Shown piece after piece: positions 1 through 6,250 of a DNA stretch of 11,223 nt (the first letter of the stretch is position 1; each line of letters opens with the position of its first letter). Under the pieces are notes generated by a model. That model did no database searches. It had not been told where the DNA came from and was given only the letters and a program-made list of their open reading frames with translations. The position numbers and the translations under genes are program-made. The DNA is taken from positions 1 to 11,223 of the forward strand of contig JAICMT010000019.1 of the NCBI GenBank assembly GCA_025929125.1, given 5' to 3'. The DNA comes from Acidobacteriaceae bacterium. GTDB lineage: Bacteria; Acidobacteriota; Terriglobia; Terriglobales; Acidobacteriaceae.

Positions 1-1
1 C

Positions 2-1720
2 TACGAAATCTACCCGCGCTCCTACCAGGACACCAACGCTGATGGTCTCGGCGACCTCAACGGCATCACCCAGCGCCTTCCCTACCTCGAAAACCTCGGC
101 GTCGACACCATCTGGATCGCGCCCATGTTCCCCTCGCCCCAGGTGGATTTCGGCTACGACGTCTCCAACTACGACGCGGTCGACCCGCAGTACGGCACCA
201 TGGCCGACATGGATCGCCTGCTCGCCTCCGCGCGCCAGCACCACATTCGCGTCCTGCTCGATTTCGTCCTCAACCACACGTCGGACAAGCACGCGTGGTT
301 CCGAGAGTCCGCCAGTTCCCGCACCAATCCCAAAGCCGACTGGTACATCTGGAACTCCGGGAAGCCCGATTCCACCGGAGGCAAGGCTCCCAACTCGCAC
401 CACGGACCGGACGGGTGGGTCGCACCGCCCAACAACTGGTCCTCGCTCTTTCAGGGCTCCGCATGGGAGTGGGTGCCCGCGCGCGGCCAGTTCTACTACC
501 ACTACTTCTATAAACAGCAGCCTGATCTAAACTGGCGCAACCCCGCCGTCGAGAAAGCCATGTTCGATGCCATGCGCTTCTGGCTCGACCGCGGCGTCGC
601 CGGCTTCCGTCTCGACGCCATCGCCACCCTCTTCGAAGACCCAAGCCTCAAGGACGACACCCTCACCGGCAGTCTCGATGCCAGCGGCTTTCCTGAGACC
701 AGTCATATTCTCACCAGCGGCCTGCCTCAGGTCCACGACGTCATGCGCCGCATGCGCAGGATGGTGGACAGCTACTCGGCCGCGACCTATCCAAACCAGC
801 GCGTACTCGTCGGCGAGATCTATGTGCCTTCCACCTCGCAACTCGCCACCTGGTACGGAACCCCAGCCGCGCCGGAGCTTCAGCTCCCCATGGACACCTT
901 CGTCGGCTTGCACGCTGAGGGCGGCGGCGAGGTTGCCGGCCAGAATGTCGGCCTCGACCTACCGCACTTCCGGAAATCCATCACCGATATGGAGACCGGC
1001 TTCGGCGACCACCAGCCGCTGATCGTCTTCGACAACCACGACAACCCGCGCTCCATGGATCGTTTCGCCGATCAAGCCGACCGCCGTTACGACCAGCAGA
1101 TCGCCCGCATCATCTCCACGATTCTCTACACCACCCGCTCCGCCGCTCTCACCTACTACGGTGCCGAGATCGGCATGACCACCCACACGCCCACACGTCG
1201 CGAAGATGTCCGCGATCCCATTGGCATCACCGGCTGGCCGCAAGTCAAAGGCCGCGACGGCGAACGCACCCCGATGCAGTGGACGCCCAACCCGCCCGCA
1301 GCCGGCTTCAGCACCAACCCGCACACCTGGCTGCCCATCGGCTCCGACTACCGTACCGTCAATGTGCAGACTGAGACCGCCGACCCCAACTCGCTGCTCA
1401 ACTGGGACCGCACCCTCATCGCCATCCGCCGCAACAACCCCACCATGCACTCCGGCGGCATCGTGATACTCGATCCCACGAATCCCGCAGTCCTCAGCTA
1501 CGTCCGCACCACGCCGCCGATGTCCCTGAGCCACTCCATCGTGGTCTCCCTCAACTTCACCGACAAACCCCAGACCGTGCACCTCAGCCTGGAGCCCGCA
1601 GCCATCCCTTCGAACCGCATCAAAACCCTGCTCGGCGATGACGCCAGCCTCCAGAACCTCACCACCCTCTCCACCTTCATTCTCCCTCCCTACGCCACCC
1701 TCATCGCGGAGGTCTATTAA
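2..1720 (+). CDS. GH13 alpha-glucosidase (alpha-amylase family), 5'-truncated
   Basis: This is a glycoside hydrolase family 13 enzyme that hydrolyses terminal alpha-glucosidic bonds in short maltooligosaccharides or related sugars. The frame is open from base 2 and gives 572 residues; the usual start of the family (about 10-20 residues, or a signal peptide) lies outside the window. Fragment residues 1-10 (YEIYPRSYQD) match the first beta strand of the barrel. The GH13 signatures are all present: DFVLNH at 87-92, nucleophile Asp205 in GFRLDA, acid/base Glu272 in VGEIY, and transition-state Asp347 in FDNHD. QPDLN at 173-177 is the region V form of the oligo-1,6-glucosidase/alpha-glucosidase group. 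Ala directly after the nucleophile, rather than Val, is reported to favour alpha-1,4 over alpha-1,6 linkages. The tail forms the usual C-terminal beta domain. A small membrane gene follows 19 bp later on the same strand. The family is certain; the exact substrate is not. Confidence 0.93.
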   Translation, partial: YEIYPRSYQDTNADGLGDLNGITQRLPYLENLGVDTIWIAPMFPSPQVDFGYDVSNYDAVDPQYGTMADMDRLLASARQHHIRVLLDFVLNHTSDKHAWFRESASSRTNPKADWYIWNSGKPDSTGGKAPNSHHGPDGWVAPPNNWSSLFQGSAWEWVPARGQFYYHYFYKQQPDLNWRNPAVEKAMFDAMRFWLDRGVAGFRLDAIATLFEDPSLKDDTLTGSLDASGFPETSHILTSGLPQVHDVMRRMRRMVDSYSAATYPNQRVLVGEIYVPSTSQLATWYGTPAAPELQLPMDTFVGLHAEGGGEVAGQNVGLDLPHFRKSITDMETGFGDHQPLIVFDNHDNPRSMDRFADQADRRYDQQIARIISTILYTTRSAALTYYGAEIGMTTHTPTRREDVRDPIGITGWPQVKGRDGERTPMQWTPNPPAAGFSTNPHTWLPIGSDYRTVNVQTETADPNSLLNWDRTLIAIRRNNPTMHSGGIVILDPTNPAVLSYVRTTPPMSLSHSIVVSLNFTDKPQTVHLSLEPAAIPSNRIKTLLGDDASLQNLTTLSTFILPPYATLIAEVY

Positions 1721-1739
1721 TGAACCTCGGAGCGACTGA

Positions 1740-2108
1740 ATGATCGGTCAATCATCGACTCAGGCGGTGAGATCTGGTGAGGTGCGCCACAGTTATATCG
1801 CGGGACTGAAGGTTGTAGGGCTAGTGCTCTCCGCGCTGCTTTCTGGCGCATCAACGTGGTTTGGCCTGATGGCATATGCCTTTGGCGGATCGACCTGGGC
1901 CAGCCTCACTGTAATGGCGTTTCCATCTTTTGCCATCGCTCTGTGGCGGCCACGCCTAGGCTTATCTCTATTTTGGGCAATGACAAGCATCCTCTTCGTA
2001 ACCGAATTGCGGCCCTTTCAGATTATCTGGCTCCCAGTACTCATGAACGCAGTATTGTTACACTTCGCTACACATCGCCAACTACCAACTTCACCCGCTA
2101 GCAGCTAA
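1740..2108 (+). CDS. Small hypothetical membrane protein
   Basis: I do not recognise this 122-residue protein. After a polar N-terminus of about 20 residues it is almost entirely hydrophobic, with three or four likely membrane segments at roughly 21-45, 53-69, 72-89 and 92-110. Short basic turns (WRPR at 69-72, RPF near 91) separate them, and a polar tail follows. No catalytic or binding motif is visible. The ATG at 1740 is supported by a GGAG at 1729-1732, seven bases upstream. The gene lies 19 bp after the alpha-glucosidase stop and 26 bp before ilvH, so it could be cotranscribed with either. Its base composition is less GC-rich than its neighbours. The last codons and the stop lie inside a heptamer repeat (2097-2131), so its C-terminus may vary between strains. 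It could be an inner-membrane protein of unknown role; gene reality is likely but not proven. Confidence 0.65.
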   Translation: MIGQSSTQAVRSGEVRHSYIAGLKVVGLVLSALLSGASTWFGLMAYAFGGSTWASLTVMAFPSFAIALWRPRLGLSLFWAMTSILFVTELRPFQIIWLPVLMNAVLLHFATHRQLPTSPASS

Positions 2109-2131
2109 GAGCTAGCAGCTAAGAGCTAAAA
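2097..2131 (+). repeat. Heptamer tandem repeat, five copies of GCTARNA
   Basis: Five consecutive 7-base units read GCTAGCA, GCTAAGA, GCTAGCA, GCTAAGA, GCTAAAA. The first two units contain the last codons and the TAA stop of the membrane gene. The array ends three bases before the ilvH ATG, so it fills the place where a Shine-Dalgarno sequence would be expected. Two related-looking 7-base units (CCAACTA, CCAACTT) lie just upstream at 2078-2091. Copy number changes would alter the stop context of one gene and the translation start context of the next. Confidence 0.85.
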
Positions 2132-2134
2132 ACT

Positions 2135-2761
2135 ATGCTCCACACCTTCGTAGCCCTTGTTCAAGACAAGCCCGGCGTCCTCACCCGCGTCGCCTCGCTC
2201 TTCCGCCGCCTCAACATCAACATCGTCTCGCTCACCGTCGGCGAGTCCGAGCGCGCCGACACCTCGCGCATGACCATCGTCTGCGAGGCGCCGGAGCACG
2301 CCGCCCATCGCATTCGAGCCTCGCTCTACAAGCTCGAGATCACCGTCGATGTCGACGAGGTCGGCCGCTCCGAGGGCGTCATCCGCGAGTTGTGCCTCAT
2401 CAAAATCGCCGCCGGCCCGAACGAGCCCAATGGCCTTCACTCCCGCTCCCAGATCTTCGAGCTGGCCAACGTCTTCCGCGCCCGCGTCGTGGATCTCGCG
2501 CCCGAGTCCGTTATGCTCGAGATGACCGGCAGCTCCTCCAAGATCGAAGGCCTCATGCAGGTGCTTCGCGAATCCAACTACACCATTCTCGAGGTCTCCC
2601 GAACCGGCCGGATGGCCATGCGCCGAGGGAAACACACCAGCCGCGTCCTCAAAGCCCTCGGAACCCCGAACGGCAGCGTCGACACCGCACCGGTACCAGA
2701 CCTCTCCGCCGACGAGACCCTGCCTAATCAGTTCTCCGATGTTCACGAGGAAGAACAGTAA
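2135..2761 (+). CDS. ilvH: Acetolactate synthase small (regulatory) subunit
   Basis: This is the regulatory subunit of acetohydroxyacid synthase, which activates the catalytic subunit IlvB and gives feedback inhibition by valine in branched-chain amino acid synthesis. Residues 3-75 form an ACT domain (LVQDKPGVLTRVASLF, then SRMTIV), and 84-163 form the second alpha/beta domain, including IFRARVVD-like and EVSRTGRMAMRRG segments. Gly14 and Asn29, which line the valine site in E. coli IlvH, are both kept, so valine sensitivity is likely. At 208 residues it is longer than the usual 160-175, the excess being a polar, acidic C-terminal tail from about 166. The ATG at 2135 gives the expected family N-terminus, but no good Shine-Dalgarno is visible because a heptamer repeat occupies that position. 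The catalytic partner ilvB is not in the adjacent upstream position. It could equally be named ilvN. Confidence 0.95.
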   Translation: MLHTFVALVQDKPGVLTRVASLFRRLNINIVSLTVGESERADTSRMTIVCEAPEHAAHRIRASLYKLEITVDVDEVGRSEGVIRELCLIKIAAGPNEPNGLHSRSQIFELANVFRARVVDLAPESVMLEMTGSSSKIEGLMQVLRESNYTILEVSRTGRMAMRRGKHTSRVLKALGTPNGSVDTAPVPDLSADETLPNQFSDVHEEEQ

Positions 2762-2876
2762 CTATCGCCAAAGAGAATTTCTCGAAAACACTCAGCAATT
2801 CGGCTTGTCAAGCCCGCAGCCTGCTTACAAACAGATAAGCCTCACCATCTCAAGAACATCCAAGTTTCATTTCCAC

Positions 2877-2907
2877 GTGACACCAGGTACTCGCAAAAGC
2901 GTAGAAT
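2877..2907 (+). promoter_or_regulatory. Candidate sigma70-type promoter for ilvC
   Basis: GTGACA at 2877-2882 matches TTGACA at five of six bases, and TAGAAT at 2902-2907 matches TATAAT at five of six. The spacing is 19 bases, at the long end of the functional range. It lies in the GC-poor spacer and would start transcription near 2914, leaving a leader of about 180 bases before ilvC. Based on consensus match only. Confidence 0.35.
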
Positions 2908-2958
2908 TAAAAGTAGGGGAAGAAAATCGCGCCTGCTGCGAGCCCCACGACCTCAAGC

Positions 2959-3015
2959 ATGAACAGAATCTTATATTTACCCGCAAGAGTCCTGAAATCT
3001 TATTTTTACCTCTAA
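2959..3015 (+). promoter_or_regulatory. Possible ilvC leader peptide ORF
   Basis: An ATG at 2959 opens an 18-codon frame reading MNRILYLPARVLKSYFYL and ending at TAA 3013-3015. Six of the 18 residues are Ile, Leu or Val, against about four expected from codon degeneracy, so the excess is modest. Position downstream of a candidate promoter and 82 bp before ilvC would suit an attenuation leader. Against it, no Shine-Dalgarno is visible and no hairpin followed by a T run lies between it and ilvC. Confidence 0.18.
2967..3010 (+). repeat. Two near-identical 15-base direct repeats, period 29
   Basis: AATCTTATATTTACC at 2967-2981 and AATCTTATTTTTACC at 2996-3010 differ at one base and are offset by 29. 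A shorter third echo (TGAAATCT, 3021-3028) follows after a further 28 bases, matching 2993-3000. This may be a decayed tandem duplication or a pair of protein-binding sites in the ilvC leader. Confidence 0.6.
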
Positions 3016-3097
3016 GTAGCTGAAATCTCTGTTCTTAGCAATAGGGGGTACCCACCCCAACTCCGCGGCAACGCGATCCAAGGAAACCAAGAGCGAA

Positions 3098-4123
3098 ATG
3101 GCAAAGACTTACCACGACTCCGACGCAGACCTTACCCTCATTCAGGCGAAGAAGGTCGCCATCATCGGCTACGGCTCACAGGGCCACGCACATGCCCTCA
3201 ACCTCAAGGACTCCGGCGTTGAGGTCCGCGTAGGACTCCGCACCGACTCGCCGAACGCCGAGCACGCCCGCAAGTCGGGCTTGGTCGTCGGCACCGTTGC
3301 CGAAGTTTCCAAGTGGGCCGACGTCATCATGAACCTTACGCCGGACCAGACCGCCGCCAAGGTCCATAAGGCCGAGATCGAGCCGAACCTCACCCCGGGC
3401 AACACCCTGATGTTCGCCCATGGCTTCAATATCCGGTTCGGCACCATCAGCCCGCCCGCAGGCGTCGACGTCTCCCTCGTTGCGCCCAAGGCGCCGGGCC
3501 ACCGCGTCCGCGAAGTCTTCACGGAGGGCGGCGGCGTCCCCGGCCTGGTCGCAGTGGAGCAGAACGCCTCCGGCAAGGCGCTGGAGCTCGCGCTCAGCTA
3601 CGCCAAAGGCATCGGCTGCACCCGCGCCGGCGTGCTCGAAACCACCTTCACCGAGGAGACCGAGACCGACCTCTTTGGCGAGCAGGCCGTGCTCTGCGGC
3701 GGAACCGCCGCGCTGGTCAAAGCCGGCTTTGAAACCCTCACTGAGGCCGGATATCAGCCCGAGCTCGCGTATTTCGAGGTACTCCATGAGCTCAAGCTCA
3801 TCGTCGACCTGATGTACCGCGGCGGCCTCGCTTATATGCGGCACTCCATCTCCGATACCGCAGAGTGGGGTGACTACGTCGCCGGTCCGCGCATCGTCAC
3901 CGGCGAGACCAAGAAAGCCATGAAGCAGCTGCTCAAGGAGATCCAGGACGGCTCCTTCGCCAAACGCTTCATCGAGGAGAACGAAACCGGGCGCCGCGAG
4001 TTCACCCGCATCCGCCAACAGGAAGCCCAGCACCCGATTGAGCAAGTGGGCGCCGGCCTTCGGTCAGCCATGCCCTTCCTCGACCCAGTGAAGGTGGTGG
4101 ACGGGGCTGTGCAAAAGGCCTGA
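3098..4123 (+). CDS. ilvC: Ketol-acid reductoisomerase (class I)
   Basis: The enzyme isomerises and reduces 2-acetolactate or 2-aceto-2-hydroxybutyrate to the dihydroxy acid, step two of valine/leucine and isoleucine synthesis, using Mg2+ and NAD(P)H. At 341 residues it has the class I length. The Rossmann motif GYGSQG is at 24-29 and catalytic His108 lies in FAHGF. The metal and substrate residues Asp191 and Glu195 (DLFGE), Glu227, Glu231 and Ser252 are all present, one position later than in the family numbering I recall. The cofactor-selecting loop after strand 2 reads R48-T-D-S-P-N-A54; one of the two usual phosphate-binding Ser positions appears to be Asn and an Asp precedes the other, so NADPH preference is uncertain. 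The ATG at 3098 matches the family start ([12 protein letters not shown]), with AAGAG at 3089-3093 or AAGGA at 3080-3084 upstream. A terminator-like hairpin follows the gene. Confidence 0.97.
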   Translation: MAKTYHDSDADLTLIQAKKVAIIGYGSQGHAHALNLKDSGVEVRVGLRTDSPNAEHARKSGLVVGTVAEVSKWADVIMNLTPDQTAAKVHKAEIEPNLTPGNTLMFAHGFNIRFGTISPPAGVDVSLVAPKAPGHRVREVFTEGGGVPGLVAVEQNASGKALELALSYAKGIGCTRAGVLETTFTEETETDLFGEQAVLCGGTAALVKAGFETLTEAGYQPELAYFEVLHELKLIVDLMYRGGLAYMRHSISDTAEWGDYVAGPRIVTGETKKAMKQLLKEIQDGSFAKRFIEENETGRREFTRIRQQEAQHPIEQVGAGLRSAMPFLDPVKVVDGAVQKA

Positions 4124-4155
4124 ACTCATATCCACGTCCCTGCCAGAACCGAGTG

Positions 4156-4195
4156 CCCCACCTTCGCGTATAGCTCCAGGTGGGGTTCTCCTTTT
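4156..4195 (+). terminator. Rho-independent-type terminator after ilvC
   Basis: CCCCACCT (4156-4163) and AGGTGGGG (4178-4185) form a perfect 8-bp stem around a 14-base loop. The pyrimidine run TTCTCCTTTT follows to 4195. AGAA at 4145-4148 can add pairs with TTCT at 4186-4189. It starts 33 bp past the ilvC stop, as expected for the end of that transcript. The large loop and broken T run make it weaker than a textbook terminator. Confidence 0.6.
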
Positions 4196-4207
4196 AGCGG
4201 CATTCCA

Positions 4208-4236
4208 TCGACGTACCGCCTGGAAGGCCATACACT
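4208..4236 (+). promoter_or_regulatory. Candidate promoter for the histidine kinase gene
   Basis: TCGACG at 4208-4213 and TACACT at 4231-4236 each match the sigma70 consensus at four of six bases and are exactly 17 bases apart. The pair sits between the ilvC terminator and the kinase start at 4277, where a new promoter is needed. Based on consensus match and position only. Confidence 0.35.
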
Positions 4237-4276
4237 AATCGAATTCAGTTCACCCGTACCCCAAAGAGCGGCCCTT

Positions 4277-5770
4277 ATGCAGACTTCCCCTGAGCTGGAA
4301 CAGCAAATTGAGTTGTCATCGCAGAGCGCCCAAACACCTGTCAATGAGATCGTCGCCGCCTTGCGCCACATCGGTGCGCTCGATGGCCTGACTGACTCCG
4401 AGTACGAGTGGCTTGCCCGCAACGGGACCGAGCGGAAGGTCCCCGCGGGCACCATGCTCTTCCGTGAGGGCGATCCGCCCATCGGCATGAACATCATGCT
4501 ACGAGGAGAGGTCCACATCCGACGCGCCCAGACCGGCAGCATGTCCTTCTTCATCGCCCGAATGGGCCAGATGTCCGGAGTGCTGCCCTTCTCCCGCATG
4601 AAGGGTTACGGCGGCAGCGGATACGCGGTGGGCGATGTATGGACCCTCGATATTCCAAAAGAGAAGTTCCCGGACATGCTGGCCGCCATTCCATCGATGG
4701 CACAGCGTTGCGTCAGCGTTCTGCTGAACCGCGTGCGCGAGGTAACCCGGATCGAAATGCAGGCGGAGAAGCTGACCGCCCTGGGTAAGCTGGCGGCGAA
4801 TCTCGCTCACGAACTCAACAATCCCGCTTCGGCGGCCCAGCGCTCCGCCGCGAGCTTGTTTGGCGAGCTGCGCGACTTCGGCGACAAGAAACAAAAGCTC
4901 GGCGCTGTCCTGGCCGAAGCGGGCCAGCTCGAAGCCTATCAGGCTTGGGCGAATCGCACCCGGGAACGGATGTCAAACTACAACAGCCGGGCCATCCTGC
5001 CCGACAATCCGCTAGACCTGAGCGACCGCGAAGACATGTTCCGCAACTGGCTGGAGGCGCACGGAGTCGCCGACGCGTGGAGGATCGCGGCGGTTGCGGC
5101 CGAGTCTCCCCTGACGGTTGCTCACCTGGAGGAACTGGCGGCAGTGATTTCACCCAAGGCGCTGGCAGTCTCCGCCGGTGCGTTCGCCGCCTCACTCAAC
5201 GTGGAGCGCATGGCAGAGGTCGTGTTGAACTCAACCGTGCGCATCTTCGACCTGATCTCGGCGATCAAGGACTATTCGTACATGGATCAGGCGCCGATCC
5301 AGGAGATCGACGTACATCAGTCGCTGGACAACACGCTGACCATGTTCAACTCGCTGCTGGAGGGCGTCCACGTGGAGCGGGAGTACGATCCCGGGCTGCC
5401 GCACATCAGCGCCTACGGCAGCGAGCTGAACCAAGTATGGACGGAGTTGATCAACAATGCGCTGGAAGCCATGGCGGCGGCTAGCCCGGATGGGAAACCG
5501 CACGGCACACTACGCCTGAAAACCAGCCATTCCACCGAGACTGTCAACGTGGAGTTCTGGAACTCAGGGCCCGGGATCCCACCGGAAATCATCTCCCGGA
5601 TATTCGAGCCGTTCTTTACCACCAAGCCGCCGGGCAAAGGCCTCGGGCTGGGACTGGACGCAGTGAACCGCATCGTCACGCGCCACTCCGGCAACATTAG
5701 CGTAGAGACGAAGCCCGGAAGCACCTGCTTCCAGATCCGGCTTCCTATCGAGCGCGCTCAGGCGTACTGA
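4277..5770 (+). CDS. CNB-domain sensor histidine kinase
   Basis: This is a 497-residue cytoplasmic sensor kinase; no membrane segment or signal peptide is visible. Residues about 28-145 form a cyclic-nucleotide-binding-like fold, and 160-337 form the dimerisation hairpin with phospho-acceptor His178 in LAHELNNP. The catalytic ATPase domain follows, with an N box around Asn393-Asn394 (LNQVWTELINNALE), a G1 box N429-SGPG, an F box EPFFTTK at 444-450 and a G2 box GKGLGLGL at 453-460. Three things are odd. About 100 residues (roughly 200-310) are inserted between the two hairpin helices. The phosphate-binding cassette region reads GQMSGVLPFSRM (97-108) without the canonical Glu. The G1 Asp is Asn. 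No response regulator lies nearby, so its partner is unknown. The ATG at 4277 has an AGAG nine bases upstream, and a terminator and candidate promoter separate it from ilvC. Kinase family membership is sure; ligand and output are unknown. Confidence 0.9.
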   Translation: MQTSPELEQQIELSSQSAQTPVNEIVAALRHIGALDGLTDSEYEWLARNGTERKVPAGTMLFREGDPPIGMNIMLRGEVHIRRAQTGSMSFFIARMGQMSGVLPFSRMKGYGGSGYAVGDVWTLDIPKEKFPDMLAAIPSMAQRCVSVLLNRVREVTRIEMQAEKLTALGKLAANLAHELNNPASAAQRSAASLFGELRDFGDKKQKLGAVLAEAGQLEAYQAWANRTRERMSNYNSRAILPDNPLDLSDREDMFRNWLEAHGVADAWRIAAVAAESPLTVAHLEELAAVISPKALAVSAGAFAASLNVERMAEVVLNSTVRIFDLISAIKDYSYMDQAPIQEIDVHQSLDNTLTMFNSLLEGVHVEREYDPGLPHISAYGSELNQVWTELINNALEAMAAASPDGKPHGTLRLKTSHSTETVNVEFWNSGPGIPPEIISRIFEPFFTTKPPGKGLGLGLDAVNRIVTRHSGNISVETKPGSTCFQIRLPIERAQAY

Positions 5771-5795
5771 GAAGACCCTGGACGATCGTTTGGAG

Positions 5796-6083
5796 CTAGG
5801 TGGTGATGACCTCAACTCCGCGCCAAAACGCGACATGGTGCTTGACACTGCGTGCGGCGGGCTTAGGATCGGGGTAGTACCAGGCAGCGTCCGGGTTCTC
5901 CTGGCCGTCGACTACTACGGTGTAGTAGCGGGCCTGGCCCTTCCAGGTGCAGCTAGAGGTAGTGGAACTGGCGCGGAAGAACTCCCGCTTGACTGACTCG
6001 TCAGGAAAATAAACGTTCCCCTCGACGGTGACTGTTTTGTCGCTTTCGGCCAGAACCTGGCCATTCCAAACTGCCTTTGCCAT
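5796..6083 (-). CDS. DUF427 family protein
   Basis: This 95-residue protein belongs to the DUF427 family, small single-domain cytoplasmic proteins of unknown biochemical function. The family signatures run through its length: AVWNGQVLAES (4-14), EGNVYFPDESV (21-31), C45-x-WKG, DGQENPDAAWYYPDPKPAA (59-77) and VAFWRGVEV (84-92). The start is set at the ATG at 6083 because MAKAVWNG matches the family N-terminus. A GTG at 6134 would add 17 residues but has no ribosome-binding site; the chosen ATG has only a weak AAGAAG eleven bases upstream. The gene follows topA on the same strand after 167 bp with a palindromic hairpin between, and its stop is 25 bp from the stop of the convergent kinase. It is probably transcribed independently of topA or by read-through. 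No function should be inferred from the family. Confidence 0.9.
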   Translation of the reverse strand: MAKAVWNGQVLAESDKTVTVEGNVYFPDESVKREFFRASSTTSSCTWKGQARYYTVVVDGQENPDAAWYYPDPKPAARSVKHHVAFWRGVEVITT

Positions 6084-6143
6084 GGCGAAGATCGCTTCTT
6101 TCAAAGACTTACCCGCTCCCTGGGAGCTGCACACAGAGCGCAG

Positions 6144-6161
6144 GCAGCCCCTTGGGGCTGC
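6144..6161 (-). terminator. Palindromic hairpin after topA, possible terminator
   Basis: GCAGCCC, a four-base loop and GGGCTGC form a perfect 7-bp GC-rich hairpin about 90 bp past the topA stop and 60 bp before the DUF427 start. No T run follows on the - strand; on the + strand only a broken one does. It may be a weak terminator, an RNA-stabilising hairpin or a processing site. Confidence 0.4.
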
Positions 6162-6250
6162 TTTGGTCCACTCTTATTTGTAACAGAAACGAGGCAAGAA
6201 GAAAAGTGCGCAGGGGAGCCTGGCTGATTAACTCCTGTGAACGCAGTCCC

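Larger units (their letters stand above)
2762..3097. other. GC-poor ilvH-ilvC spacer / ilvC leader region
   Basis: This 336-bp spacer is much richer in A and T than the flanking genes and holds no convincing full gene. It contains an odd palindrome GGCTTG-T-CAAGCC at 2802-2814, a possible promoter (2877-2907), a short branched-chain-rich open frame (2959-3015), two near-identical 15-base copies 29 bases apart (2967-3010), a GGGTACCC palindrome (3046-3053) followed by CCCC, and a small hairpin CGCG-GCAA-CGCG (3064-3075) just before the ilvC AAGGA. A CTTGTCAAGCCC start and a GGGTACCC end recall repetitive intergenic elements that I remember from Acidobacteriaceae genomes; this is unverified recollection. 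Confidence 0.6.

Noticed and set aside
959..1582. 207-residue open frame antisense to the alpha-glucosidase
   Set aside because: Gly/Val/Ala-rich shadow product opposite a well-supported gene.
2739..3023. 94-residue open frame overlapping the ilvH end and the spacer
   Set aside because: It starts inside ilvH in another frame, has no ribosome site, no recognisable domain, and composition like non-coding DNA.
3044..3075. Rho-independent terminator before ilvC
   Set aside because: The GGGG/CCCC pairing and the CGCG hairpin are short and no T run follows.
3176..4045. Long open frame antisense to ilvC (289 residues)
   Set aside because: Typical shadow of a GC-rich gene; ilvC has full family identity on the other strand and the antisense product has no known motif.
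6084..6134. Longer DUF427 start at a GTG, adding 17 residues
   Set aside because: No ribosome site upstream, and the family N-terminus begins at the ATG at 6083.
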